Below are positions 9,661-21,506 of a DNA stretch of 64,000 nucleotides, one piece after another. The stretch covers positions 1 through 64,000 of the forward strand of contig NW_027062869.1 in assembly GCF_032884065.1 (NCBI RefSeq), read 5' to 3'. The notes under the pieces are model-generated. The model saw nothing but the letters and a program-made list of their open reading frames with translations, was not told the DNA's origin and searched no databases. The DNA comes from Artemia franciscana. Lineage: Eukaryota > Arthropoda > Branchiopoda > Anostraca > Artemiidae. The translations under genes were made by a program, and so were the position numbers. Position 1 is the first letter of the stretch. Each line of letters opens with the position of its first letter.

Positions 9661-11450
9661 AGGAGTAAAGCGCTGAATAATATAGCTTAATTGTCACACA
9701 AGATACAAATATTTTAAGATGTATGAGTCGAAGTACTGAAAAATTAATGGCATTCCAGAGGACTATTAGGAGTACACTAACCAGTTTTAACAAAAAAGGG
9801 GAAATAAGCATCCTTAACGTTTGGGTTTGATTTCGTTTTCCCAAATATCGTTACAAAAAGAGAAAACACCACTCTAGGAGAACCATTTTTAGGATTATTT
9901 TAATAGGTAAAGTTGTCATTGAGGATAGTAAAGCATCATAACGGATTCTCGGAATTTGAATAGACTTCGAAACCAAGCACAAGACAAACCTCTTGGAATG
10001 GCAAAAATTATTAGATTTGCGCAATACTAACTTGGATTTTAAGAGAAACAGACCAATGAAGAAAAGAAAAGAGAACAGACCAATGAAGAAAAGTAATCTT
10101 ACCAGATTATTCATTTAATGAATTTGTAAGCCAATTAAAAACAGTTCTTTCAACGTAAAGTCGAACAAATTTTACTTGTGAGGTAGTTTTTCATATTTCT
10201 CAATGTATAGAGCTTAAACCGTTTAATAAAAAAAAAAGTTCAGGAATAAGGACAGAACAAAGGAACAAGACCTTCACGTGGCTTAAAAATGAACAGAAAA
10301 AAAACATAAGTCTTACGTTAAAAGCTGATTTCAAACTGATTCTACCCCACCTTACCCCCAACCAGTTTTAGGGATAAGCATGTTTAGAGACTAACTTTGG
10401 AAGAAAAGGTTTAAGAAAGCTACCATTAGGTATTCAATAATTGGCAGTCTATGTGTTAACCAAATTCAAAACTAAACTTGAATGGGTCTTCCTTCCTGGT
10501 CCTCCTACTCTACCTTCCTCGAGTATACTGGTAACGTCAATAAAACTTCACAGTGAAGGCTCAATCAATTTTACAAACGGGTAGTATTTGAGCCAGCAAA
10601 AGAGCAAAACATTTCCCTGATTGTAAAGAAACGTTACATTGTCTTTCATACAGAACTGCTTTGATTAAAGATGGAGCAAATCCAGTTCTTATCATTCTTT
10701 TCTCCTAATTTTACAATGATATGGCACTTTTGGTTATTGCTAACACTGCACATTAGCATCCACTGTCTGATAAAACGTCTAATTCATTACAACCCTTCGA
10801 TACCTTTGGCTCTAAACACTTTCTTTATTGTTGTTGATACGAAAAAAAATATTTTATGCAATTTTTAATTCCTATACTTAGAAACACACGTAAAGGTTAT
10901 TTTCCTTGAGCGAAGTAGAAGGATTGCTTCCACAATTTTCGAGTTATAGGGGATCTACCAGAAAAATTGTAACTAAAACCAAAGCTCCAGAAATTAAATA
11001 TTTTCTAGCCATGTTTGTTTGGTGTTATTATAATTATTCTTGGAAGCAGATTAAAAAAAAACATTCATAGATCACCACTTGAACGTAGTTCCAACATAAA
11101 AAGACCATATAATGTGAGTAAATTCTGTTAACCAAAATATAGAAGACGATTGGAATACTGTTTCTCTAGGCTCATTGCCAATTGGTTCATGGAAGAAAAC
11201 TTTTTTCTTGTGAAAACTAGCACCAGGAAGTTCAGATCCAACTTCTCTCAGCTTAAAACGGTTTTGGGAGCGAGTTCTTAATATTTATTTTCTTGTCAGG
11301 AACATTTAACCAGACTGAAGTAGGTCAACTTATGCGAGATTGACCATACAAACCTATATCATAACTCCTCAATAAGTTGGTAAACTTATGGATTAATCTT
11401 TTTTCTTTCTTTGCCAGCAGCTTTATATCCTGTAAATCACTAGAGCCTGG
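9660..11450. other. No gene recognised
   Basis: Mostly unique AT-rich sequence. A stop-free stretch on the plus strand at 9957-10119 (ending LTRLFI) has no splice signals or family match I recognise, so I do not call it. Other short frames look random. Confidence 0.6.
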
Positions 11451-11652
11451 CTTTAAGCTTTGCTGAATTTTTTTTTATTGTATTGTCTGGGACGATCCCA
11501 AGAGGGATCGGATAAAACGAACACACAAAAAACACAATAATGTTTTTTGTTGTTTTGGGTATTGAGAGGGTGATATATTTTTGCCCTTTATAAATAAATA
11601 AATTCCGGACCCTCTAAATGACAATGGGCTAAGGCTCCTTCAACTGTGCAGC

Positions 11653-13458
11653 ATGCATAACCTTGTCATTACGAACACGCTGTTCGCAAGGAAGGATATC
11701 CACAAATACACATGGTACAGCAACGACGGCCGTACCAAAAAAATGATCGACTATATCATTGTCTCACAGAGATGGAGATCCTCGATTAGTAACTGCAGGA
11801 CGTACAGGTCAGCCGAGATTGGTAACACTGACCATCGCCTCGTTGTAGCTAATATGCGACTGAGGCTCCAAGCCCAGCGCTCGCAACCTAGACCGACCAA
11901 GATTGATGTCTCTCGTCTCTCCGATCATGAGATACGGTCCAAGTATGCCATTGATGTCTCGAACCGCTTCGACGCACTCCTGCCATTTGAAAGTTCTGAG
12001 GACGCATGGATCTCGTTTAAGAAGAATGTCCTGGAGTCAGCGACCGCAAATATTGGAAGGGCGAAGCGTGCTAAGTAAGCGTGGGTTCAGTTCGATACGC
12101 TTGACGTCATTGAGCAGAGACGCAAGGCAAGGCTTCTGGGCGACATGCCGACCTACAGGCGCCTCAATGGTGTCCGCAACAAGCTGATACAGCGAGACAA
12201 GAAACTGTTTGTGGAAAGGAAGGCAAACGAGCTGGAGGGCGCAGCCATGAAAGGGGACGTCGGGAGCCTCTACAAGCACCTCCGTGACCTCACAAGCGAC
12301 AAAGCCCCCTCAGTTGCATCTGTTGTCTCTACGGACGGCCAGCCACTTAGTGACGAGGCCGCTCAGGTCAGTCGATGGAAAGACCACTTCTCAAGTCTCC
12401 TCAATGCCGATGCTGTAGCACAGACTGACCAGGAACTCGCACGCCTAGCTGCCAGCACTCAGGAAGTGCCGTCAAACGAACCAGAGACTTCCTTCACGAC
12501 AGCAGAAATCCACTCTGCTTTGAAACGTCTAAAGAATAACAAAGCGGCAGGCGTATGCGGAGTATCCGCTGAGCTCCTGAAGTATGCTGGACCGGCGATG
12601 TTACTTTGGCTGCAAATGCTGTTTTCCGTGGTGTGGCGCACAGAATGGGTCCCGAAGGACTGGCGACTTGGCATAATCCTGCCCCTTTGGAAGAGAAAGG
12701 GGAGCAAGAGCATCTGCTCTAATTACAGAGGTATAACCCTTCTCTCAGTCCCTGGAAAGCTCTTTGCCATGACCCTGCTAGACAGATGCACGAGTATCCT
12801 CCGAAGAAAAAGGAGAGTTCAGCAGGCCGGATTTATGCCAGGGAGATCCACTGTCGAACAAATCTTCACTATGCGCCAGTTAATTGAGAAAACTAGAGAA
12901 TTCAGGAGGAACGCATACGTGGCCTTCGTAGACTTCAAAGCTGCTTTTGACTCCGTCGATCGCAACTCTGTTTGGCTAATACTTAGATCGACGGGTCTAC
13001 CAGATAAATACTGCAAGCTTTTTGAAAAGCTGTACGAAGAGACCGAGAGTTGCATCCAAGTCAACGGAAAACGGAGCACGACATTCAATATCAAAACTGG
13101 CGTTCGCCAAGGGTGTGCCGCCGCCCCGGAATTGTTCAATTGTGTGATAGACTATGTGATGACAAGAACTACAAATCGCCTGCCCTTTGGTCTGCAGTTT
13201 GGAGATCGCATTCTGACGGATGCGGACTTCGCAGACGTTGCCGACTCAATCGACCAGCTGACCGACGCTCTGGAAGTCCTGAAGGAAGAGGCAGCAAAAG
13301 TGGGGCTGAAAATCAACTGGCTCAAAACTAAGATTATGGCAATTGAACCCCCAGGTCCAGTCTCGCACCCTGATACCATAACTGTCTGCGGAACACTTGT
13401 TAAGTCGTTAAAAACTTCACTTACCTCGGCTCTGTGCTGTCCAATGATGGCTCCGTAG
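11653..13458 (+). pseudogene. RTE ORF: endonuclease C-terminus and reverse transcriptase
   Basis: The upstream part reads NDNGLRLLQLCSMHNLVITN, KMIDYIIVSQRW and GNTDHRLV, the end of an AP-endonuclease-like domain with its DH pair. One in-frame TAA (after GRAKRAK, at about 12076) interrupts an otherwise open frame. The RT has AAGVCGVSAELLKYAG, NYRGITLLSVPGKLF, QQAGFMPGRSTVEQIF, AYVAFVDFKAAFDSVDR and GVRQGCAAAPELFN. The active-site box expected as FADD reads FADVADSID near 13227: the second aspartate is lost and the segment is about four residues short. A one-base slip in an A run near 13412 ends the frame. The enzyme must be dead. Confidence 0.9.
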
Positions 13459-14024
13459 ACGAAGAGGTATGCAGCCGAATATCGAAAGCCTCTTCCATCG
13501 TCGGTAGACTCAACAGTCTATGGAGAATGCCGCACATCTCAAGGCGTACGAAAATGCGAATCTATAACGCATCCGTAAGCTCCGTCCTGCTCTACGCGGC
13601 GGAAACCTGGCCCCTCAAATCAACCATCCTTAAAATGATAGACGTCTGTCAGACGAAACAGCTTCGCCGGATCGAGGGATTCCGGTGGGATGATTTTGTA
13701 AGCAACGCAAGGTTGCTTACTCTCACCTCCCAGGTGCCATTCTCCGTCCAGATAGCGCAGAGGTCTCTCAGATGGTTCGGACACCTCCTACGAATGCCGA
13801 CATCAACGCCAGCCCGAATAGTGTACGACTTCGACCCAAAAGCCCATGGCTGGTCTCGCCCGAGGTGCAGACCTCGGACAAGGTGGAAAGACAGCCTCGA
13901 CAACTTCTTGGTGATGGCCAACATTGCTGTCGACGAGGCGCCTTATTTAGCAGCAGACCGGTCCGCCTGGAGAAGTCAAGTTGCGAAGCTCTCTACGCCG
14001 CACCCCATGCGGCAGGAGCCTTAA
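13412..14024 (+). pseudogene. RTE ORF C-terminal part (shifted frame)
   Basis: This continues the RT after the slip: LSNDGSVDEEVCSRISKASS, SVLLYAAETWPLK, QTKQLRRIEGF, QRSLRWFGHLLRMP, PRCRPRTRWKDSLDNFL, then AADRSAWRSQVAKLSTPH. This arrangement is typical of the RTE/BovB-type C-terminus. It ends at TAA just before the tail. The 5' half of the element, including most of the endonuclease, is absent. Confidence 0.9.
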
Positions 14025-14667
14025 GTAAGAAAAATAAATAAATGTCTGTGGAGGAACAGAGGAAATAAATGAAATGAAAAGTGAAAAACTAGCAAACGAC
14101 CCTTCTGAAGAAAAAAATAATAGTTAATTTTATTTTCCCCTAGATGGCCTAAATAATGGATTATAAGGCTGCTCCATCTTAGCAGTGATATCAAATGTCC
14201 AATATTTTTCGATAATATACCTGTTTCTGAACTATAGAAGGATTCCAAAAGAAAAATATTTACAAAACCGGAAAAAATACACACGCGAGTATATTTTTAT
14301 TGCACTCGGTTACAACCTGTGAAAAAAAAATATGAAGCGCGAACATAGAATCATAAAGTATATCAAGTGTTCCCAAATGGCGACACTACCAACTCTAGTA
14401 CATATTTAACTGTCGAACCAACATGCAATCCGAGGTATTTAACGGATTCCTGATAAAACAAAAAATTCTGCGGTTATAGCCTAATCGAATGACGATGGAA
14501 ATCAATATCACCTGCCACTAGGAAATCTGTTTTTATAGGTGCAATCTCCAAACCTATCTACTTAAACGCCATTTTAATTTATTGATTGCATTCTGTGTGG
14601 AACCAAAATTATTGAGAAAAAAAATCATCCCACGACAAGAGAGTAACGTCGATGTCCTTTATCACAG

Positions 14668-16417
14668 ATTAAATTAAAAAAAAACTAGTTTTTTTAACTG
14701 AAACTTAAGGAGCGACATTAAAACTTAAAACGAACAGAAATTACTCCGTATATGAAATGGGTTTTCCCCTTCGCAATCCCTCGCTCTTTACGCTAAAGTT
14801 TTTAATTGTTTTAAAAATTAGAATTGTGGCAAAGAGTCAAACTTTAGCGTAAAGAGCGAGGGATCGCGAAGGGGAAAACCCATTTCATATACGGAGTAAT
14901 TTCTGTTCGTTTTAAGTTTTAATGTCGCTCCTTACTTTCAGTTAAAAAAACTAGTTTTTTTTATTTAATTTCTGAACGTTTTTGAATTAATGCATGTTTG
15001 ATTTTGGCTCTCCGCACATAAATTATTAAAATGAAATTTGCATACTAATTTTTTTTTTTGGCTAAATGGCTTTCTCTTAATTTTTATCAAACGATTTTGA
15101 GAAATAAGGGGTGGGGAAGGAGGCTTAGTTGCCCTCCAATTTTTCGGTTACTTAAAAGGTAACTAGAACTTTTAGTTTTTAACGAACGTTTTTATTAGTA
15201 AAAAATATACGTAACTTAAGAATTAACTTACGTAACAAACTTTTATATTCTTATATTTTTATTATGTATATGAGGGGGTGTGTCCCCTCGTTAACACCTC
15301 GCTCTTTATGCTAAATCTTAAGTTTTGTCCCAATTCTTTAAGAATGACCCCTGAATCAGAAAGGCCGTAGAATAAGTAGTTGAAATTACTAAAAATACTT
15401 TAGCATAAAGAGCGATGTATTTATCTCCTCCTAAATACATTGCTCTATATGCAAAAGTATTTTTAGAACCCCTCATATGCTTAATTATCTCTGTTCGTTT
15501 TAAGTTTCAATGCTACTCCTTAGTTTCAATTGAAAATAAACTTTTTCATGTTTATTTTTTCATTGTTTTTTTTTATAGTAATGCTAAAAAATTCTGCGCC
15601 CTTTTCATTGAGTTTCTCTTCCCCCATGACATATTCCTCCAAGGAAAGATCCTCCCACATAGCCTCCTCCCCTCAACCCGACCCCCCAAACCAAAGAAAT
15701 CCCCCTGAAAACGTCTGTACACTTCCCAATAACCATTACTGTATCTAAACACTCGTCAAAGTTTGTAACTTGCAGCCCCTCCCCCAGGGACTGTGGGGGA
15801 TTAAATCATCCCTAAAGACATAGTTATTATGGTTTTCGACTATGCGGAACAAAACGGCTATCTCAAAATTCTGATCCGTTGAAATTGGGAAAAAATGAGC
15901 GTGGGAGGGGGCCTAGGTGCCCTCCATTTTTTTGGTCACTTAAAAAGGGCACTAGAAATTTTAATTTCCATTAGAATGAGCCCTCTTGCGATATTCTAGG
16001 ACCACTTGGTCAATACGATGACCCCTGGGAAAAAAAAACAAAAAAAAAAACAAATAAACCCGCACCCGTGATCTGTCAACTGGCAAAAAATACGAAATTC
16101 CGCATTTTTGTAGATAGGAGCTTGAAATTTTTGCTATACGATTCTCTGATACGCTGAATGCGATGGTGTGATTTTCGTTAAGAATCTATGACTTTTAGGG
16201 GGGTTTTCCCCCTATTTTGCAAAATAAGGTAAATTTTCTCAGGCTCATAACTTTTGAAGACAAAGACTAAATTTGATGAAACTTATATATTTAAAATCAG
16301 CATGAAAATCCAATTGTTTTGATGTATCTTTTAGCATCAAAATTCCAATTTTTAGAGTTTCATTTACTATTGAGCCGGGTCACTCCATACTACAGTTTGT
16401 TATCACGAACTGTTTGA
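14668..16417 (+). mobile_element. Family A element, full-length copy 1
   Basis: This is a 1.75-kb element with no coding capacity. Order: AT-rich end with the AAAAACTAGTTTTT stem, AGGAGCGAC motif, a large palindrome (about 14698-14955), a unique segment starting GAATTAATGCATGTTTG, a second partial palindrome (about 15285-15510), conserved C-rich text, and the right end GGGTCACTCCATACTACAG ending in GAACTGTTTGA. Arms of the large palindrome share the copy-specific words TTTTCCCCTTCGC and GAAATGGG. Copy 2 lies inverted 38 bp away. Confidence 0.8.
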
Positions 16418-16455
16418 TGTTGGTAAGTACAGTTTGACTGATCAAATTGCTTTGT

Positions 16456-17730
16456 TCAAACAGTTCGTGGTAACGAAAGTTGTAAGGAGCGACCCGGCTC
16501 AATAGTAACCGAAACTCTAAAAACGAAATTTTGATTCCAATAGATACATCAAAGAATCAGATGTTGATGCTGATTTTACATATAGAAGTTTCATTAAGTT
16601 TGGTTATATCCGTTAAAAGTTACAAGCCTGAGCATATTTGCCATATTTTTGTGAAAAGGAGGAGACACTCGCTGAAAGTTACAAAATCTTAATGAAAAAC
16701 CCATAATCAGATTCAGCGAACTAGAGAACCCTGCTGTAGAGGTTTCAAGCTTCAATCAGCAAAAACGTGGAATTTTTTCTTTGCCAGAAGAAACATCACG
16801 GGTACGTGTTTATTTTTTTTTCCCCGGGGGAGATCGTATCAACCCATTGGTTCTATAATGTTTGGAGAGGCTCATTCTAGCGGAAATCAAAAGTTCTAGT
16901 GCCCTTTTTAGGTGACCAAAAAAATTAGAGGCCAACTGGGATTCCTCCCACACTCTTTTTTTCCAAAGTCACCAAATCAAAATTTTGAACAGCCATTTTG
17001 TTCAGCATAGTTGAAAAATCTAATAACTATGTCTTTGAGGACGACTTAATCCCTCACAGTCCTTGGGAAAAGAACTGCAAGTTATGAATTTGTTCATTGT
17101 TTATATATACTATTGGTTATTGGAAAGTATACTGACATTTTTAGGGTTTTTTCTGTTGGGGGGTGGTGGTAGGATCTTTCCATGGAGGAATTTATCATGG
17201 GGGAAGAGAATTTCCGTGAAGCGGACGCAGGATTTTCCAGCATTATTTAAAATAACAATGATAAATTAAATTAAAAAAAGACTAGCTTTTTCAACTGAAA
17301 GTAAGGAGCGACATTAAAACGAACAGAAATTATTACATATATAAAGGGGTTCGGCACCTCCTCAATACCTCGCTCTTTACGCTAAAGTATTTTTAGTAAT
17401 TTCAAAAGAGCTATTTAGTCCAATTAAACGGAACAAAATTCAAACTTTTTTTTAGCTGAAAGTAAGGAGTGACATTAAAACTTAAATTGAACTGAAATTG
17501 TTCCGTATATGAAAGGGGCTGTCCCCTCCACTCCGCTCTTTGCTCTAAATTTAGATTCTTTGTTACAGTTTTATCTTTTAAAACAGTATTAACTTTAGTG
17601 TAAAGAGTAGAGCGTTGAGGAGGGGACAGCCTCTTTCATATATGGAATAATATCTGTTCGGTTAAGTTTTAATGTCACTCACTTCAGTCAATGTCACTTT
17701 CAGTCAAAAAAAAGTTATTTTTTATTTGAT
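16456..17730 (-). mobile_element. Family A element, copy 2 (inverted, internally deleted)
   Basis: The right terminus is TCAAACAGTTCGTGGTAACG at 16456. It follows family A in reverse through GGAGCGACCCGGCTCAATAG, AGGGCACTAGAACTTT-type text and GACTTAATCCCTCACAGTCC, then loses the middle and reaches palindrome sequence at 17290-17705. A small palindrome unit at 17290-17450 sits next to the main one at 17455-17705. AT-rich sequence follows. Confidence 0.75.
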
Positions 17731-17759
17731 TATATAAAACGGAGAGATACACTGGCCCT

Positions 17760-18204
17760 TATTTTACACCAAGACGCATAGAAATCCTGGCAAAAGCTTA
17801 CCCCGCCCTCTCGTTAAAAACTTCTGACATTACGAATTACAATACCAACTTTTCAAACGCTTTATTGCGATTAGGTTAACTCCAGTACGCACCAACTTAT
17901 CCGCCATATATGAGATTAAATTTTTTCAAAACAGTTTACTAATTACAGAACAAAGCGTAGTAGGTCTAAATATTGGACATTGTGAAGAATTCCTTCCCTT
18001 CTAACATATAAATACTACTTTGCCTTCTCCCATCTGAGATGGGAAATAATGTTGGGTTACTCTTACTTGAAATAATAAGGTAAAAAGTTCTTGGAACTTG
18101 GAACAAGACCATAAAAGGTGGTGAGGTAACAAGCCACCTGGACCTGGTGGCTTTTCACGATTCAACAACTTAATTTGAGTCCCAACATAAATCGAGGAAA
18201 ACAA
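17760..18204 (-). pseudogene. Decayed LINE reverse-transcriptase relic
   Basis: The frame from 18204 contains EKPPGPGGLLPHHLLWSC, then ELFTLLFQ and FPSQMGEGKVVFI. This fits the first RT blocks of non-LTR elements (K-x-PGPDG, then P-x-x-W/M-x-x-G-x-V). Downstream, frames are broken by stops, with weak echoes such as NKAFEKLVL. I cannot assign a clade. Confidence 0.4.
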
Positions 18205-18209
18205 ACTTC

Positions 18210-19760
18210 ATTTTCATAGGAATCCAATCAACTCAGAATAATTTTTATATAACAATTCATGGTAACTCAATTCAGTTGACACTGGATTAAACCAAATTTC
18301 CAAAGTTAAGTGTTGATACCATTATTCTAGCAGCTTTTGGTCTAATAAATCAAATGATGGTAGGGTTAATCTATTAACTTATTAACGAATTAATTTTGGA
18401 TTATTTCTAGTGTCTGTTTATTTATGTTTTATATATTGTTCCTTCGATATTGGCACCATCTTCATATATTTTCTTAGTTATTTGTTTAACTGTCTGGAAT
18501 AGGTGGCCATATCACGGTCAGACGAGTTAATTCAAAATGGAAGGGGCCTACCATAGCCTATGTTAATACTTTGTTTCATCCAAACACCGCTTAAGAGAAT
18601 GCTTTTTGTGTGTATACTTACAAACTTAATACCAGGAATCGCAGCAAAAGTCGCAACTTTCATACAGTGAAGTCTCTAGGGGAGGGGGCAACTGAGAAAC
18701 TACTTTAGGCACCACAGCTGGAGGCGTCTGGGGTTGCCCACTTTGATCATAAATTTACTTTGATGTGGCTTTTTTTCTTACATTTGAATCGGGAAGGGGC
18801 GCCGTAATAGATTTTTCCTCAGGCATCATCAGACCTAGGAACGACTCTACTTTCATAGCATGGCATACTTCGGCATAATACATATTTATTTTAAGCTAAT
18901 CAAATAATATACGGCTTACTTATTCCAAAACTGTTTCTTAAACCTTTTCGGAGTGCAATTCATATGGCCAAATATTTAAGGACGACAGGCACTTTTAGGT
19001 AAGAGTAATTATTGGTCAAAGTGTTATCCGATACTTTAACAAGAGTTTTCTTTTTAACTATTCAAGATCTGACATTATAGTCCAAATATGTCATGCACCT
19101 TGAATTATGAACATAAGCATAATTTCTGCTCTTCGAGCCGCGTTTACTTTTCGAGAGTGATAATAAATAAGATCCGGAACTATGGTAAAAGTCAGAATTA
19201 ATATCATCAGATCAGGCAAAATGACTTTAGCAGAAGCTAGCATTTTATGCAAAATTTTAGAGACACAACCAAGATATTTTTTTTCTAAAAGTGGTGTATA
19301 AAGTTTACGATATGGTTTAGAAAGTCCGAACTATTGGCAGATTATATGGTTGAAAAAGCTTGTTCCCAATCGGTTCTAATGTCCGAGTTTTTTTCTTGAG
19401 AAGCTATTAGAGAGTATCATGAAAGACATATCTCTTGCACTTCAGCCTGTAATAACGATAGTTCATTCACAGAGACAGAGGTTCTACTTAAAACGAAATC
19501 ACGCAACATGAATTAAAAACTTTTCCTTCTTTTTATAAGCTCAAAATTTCACTTCAAAAAACTGCTACAGCAGGACCATTCAACTTTTAAAAGGCTGGAT
19601 AGAGTTCTTTGGCTGCTATTTCTGTCTTACACTTATGAGATAATTCGATTGTTTTTCAAAAATAAATCACTGACGCAAACCAATAAAGTTAAAATAAACC
19701 CCCAACACCCATGACAACGAAACACGAGCATGTTTTTACTTTATATTGCTATAGGCTAAA
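18210..19760. other. No gene recognised
   Basis: AT-rich and apparently unique, with no long open frame, no palindrome and no terminal repeat that I could see. It could be intronic. Confidence 0.5.
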
Positions 19761-19764
19761 GTCT

Positions 19765-19925
19765 ACATATTTTACTGGTTCTACTGTTCTACTATTCTAC
19801 TATTATTCTAAATATTGTACTATTATTCTGCTATTCCATTCTACTTATCATTATTCTTATTCTACTATTATATTCTACTATTATATGTTTACTATTCTAC
19901 TGTTATTCAGTCTACATATTCTACT
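19765..19925 (+). repeat. Degenerate TTCTACTA microsatellite
   Basis: Irregular tandem units of TTCTACTAT and TTCTACTG, mixed with TATTATTC. Tyrosine- and serine-rich reading frames over it are artefacts. Confidence 0.8.
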
Positions 19926-20407
19926 GAGAGAGAAATTTGGTCATTCAGAGAGAAAAACAACATTCTTGAACAAATACCTCCAACTGGAATAGAGCCTAAT
20001 AGATCTCGGGCAAAAACGAAATTATTTTCTTTCGTGAGACTACACATTTCGGGAAGGTGGCAAAGTCGATGTAAAAAAAGGTGCTTGTTATTTCAACGAA
20101 ACAAACTCAAGAACTAAGCTCAGGTTAGACCTCAGAAAACGAGTTTCATAGTCACAAAGACAAGTAACAGGTGATAGAATGTATGGGAGTTGTATCATTT
20201 GGGCTTATGTATTAATTTCAGCGCATCCGCTACCCAAATTCCAGTACGTGAATCGGCCAAAACTTTTAAGCCTCGCTTAAGGCCGTGCTAAGTGAACTTG
20301 AAAACATCGAGCTTCAAAATTGAGGATAGGGAAGCCTTCTGTCTCTCAATTCTCTAGAGACCGTCGATCGTCAAAACCGGCCTTAAAAAAAGTAGTGGAC
20401 GTATCCC

Positions 20408-20514
<107 letters not shown>

Positions 20515-20543
20515 GTTGTCTGTGTGTGTGTGGGTCTGTCGGG

Positions 20544-20615
20544 TGACGTCATGTTTGTGTTTTGACTGACGTCATGAAATTAGTTGTCGTCATTTTTGTT
20601 ATGACGGTGACGTCA
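20544..20615 (+). promoter_or_regulatory. Three TGACGTCA (CRE-type) sites
   Basis: TGACGTCA occurs at 20544-20551, 20567-20574 and 20608-20615, just upstream of the Helitron reading frame at 20657. Related sites stand at the same place in the copies near 0.85, 1.65 and 1.8 kb. This palindrome is the CREB/ATF site of animals. Promoter function is inferred from position and conservation. Confidence 0.45.
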
Positions 20616-20656
20616 TTAAAGGTATTTAAGACATACGTTCACGGAGAAATCTATTA

Positions 20657-21496
20657 ATGTTTAACTATAAAATGACTGATGAACTTACAATGGCAACAGC
20701 CGAGGAAGATGCTCAAAGAGTCTATGCCAAAAAACCTGCTGCTGATAGAGAAAGTAAGAAAAGAACGCGTGCCGAGGAATCAAAAGAACAGCAAGAAAAC
20801 AGGCTTGAGGCTGATGGAGAAAGAAAGAACAGAAAGCGTGCCGAGGAACTACCAGAGCAACGCGAAACCAGACTTGCTGCTAAAAGAGAAAGTGAAAAAA
20901 GAAGGCGTGCCGAGGAACTACCAGAGCAACATGAAACCAGACTTGCTGCTAAAAGAGAAAGTGAAAAAAGAAGGCATGACGAGGAACTACCAGAGCAACA
21001 TGAAACCAGACTTGCTGCTAAAAGAGAAAGTGAAAAAAGAAGGCGTGCCGAGGAATCACAAGAACAGCAAGAAATCAGGCTTGCTTCTGATAGAGAAAGT
21101 AAGAAAAGAAAGCGTGCCGAGGAATCAGAGCAACCTGAAAGTTATCGCCTGGCATTCAGGTACAGCCCAGTCGATGATTATAGCTTGAGTAGATGTGTTC
21201 AAATCAGGACTATGTCTAAAATTTGTCCCTATTGCAAGGCCTTGAAATTCAATGGAGAAACAATGGGAATGTGTTGCGCCTCAGGAAAAGTTAAACTTCC
21301 TCTATTGGCTGCACCACCAGAGCCATTGAAGACTTTCCTTACTGGAACTACGTCAGAATCTAAGCGTTTTTTATCACAAATCAGAAAATATAACTCATGT
21401 TTCCAAATGACGTCGTTTGGAGCCCAAATCGAAAATCCAGATCAATTTATGTCTACTTTCAAAGTAAAAGGGCAAATTCTCAGGCGAGAATCATAA
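20657..21496 (+). pseudogene. Helitron N-terminal coiled-coil and zinc-finger part
   Basis: The frame opens MFNYKMTDELTMATAEEDAQ. Residues about 25-165 hold five or six copies of a charged unit of about 23 residues (type RAEELPEQHETRLAAKRES), probably a long helix. A possible zinc site follows (CPYCKALKF, then MCCASGKV), then FLSQIRKYNSCFQMTSFGAQ and DQFMSTFKVKGQ of the Helitron_like_N region. It ends early because about ten residues present in the minus-strand copy (the YHRAGSLLPFSGEN region) are partly deleted, which shifts the frame. The ATG at 20657 is the first after the TGACGTCA cluster; a second in-frame ATG follows five codons later. Confidence 0.85.
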
Positions 21497-21506
21497 ATTT
21501 TAACAA

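Larger units (their letters stand above)
11598..14043 (+). mobile_element. RTE-like non-LTR retrotransposon, 5'-truncated
   Basis: The element begins inside the endonuclease domain and ends in a short AT-rich tandem tail (AAATAAATAAATG) after the ORF stop at 14024. Gene order is endonuclease, reverse transcriptase, then the C-terminal RTE region. No flanking target duplication was found. About 140 bp upstream is other AT-rich sequence with (TAAA)n of uncertain origin. Confidence 0.85.

Noticed and set aside
9957-10119. Stop-free plus-strand stretch as an exon
   Set aside because: No acceptor or donor of quality and no recognisable motif.
20679-21188. Second lysine/arginine-rich frame over the Helitron N-terminus
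   Set aside because: It is a shadow of the real frame at 20657; the repeated unit makes several frames open.
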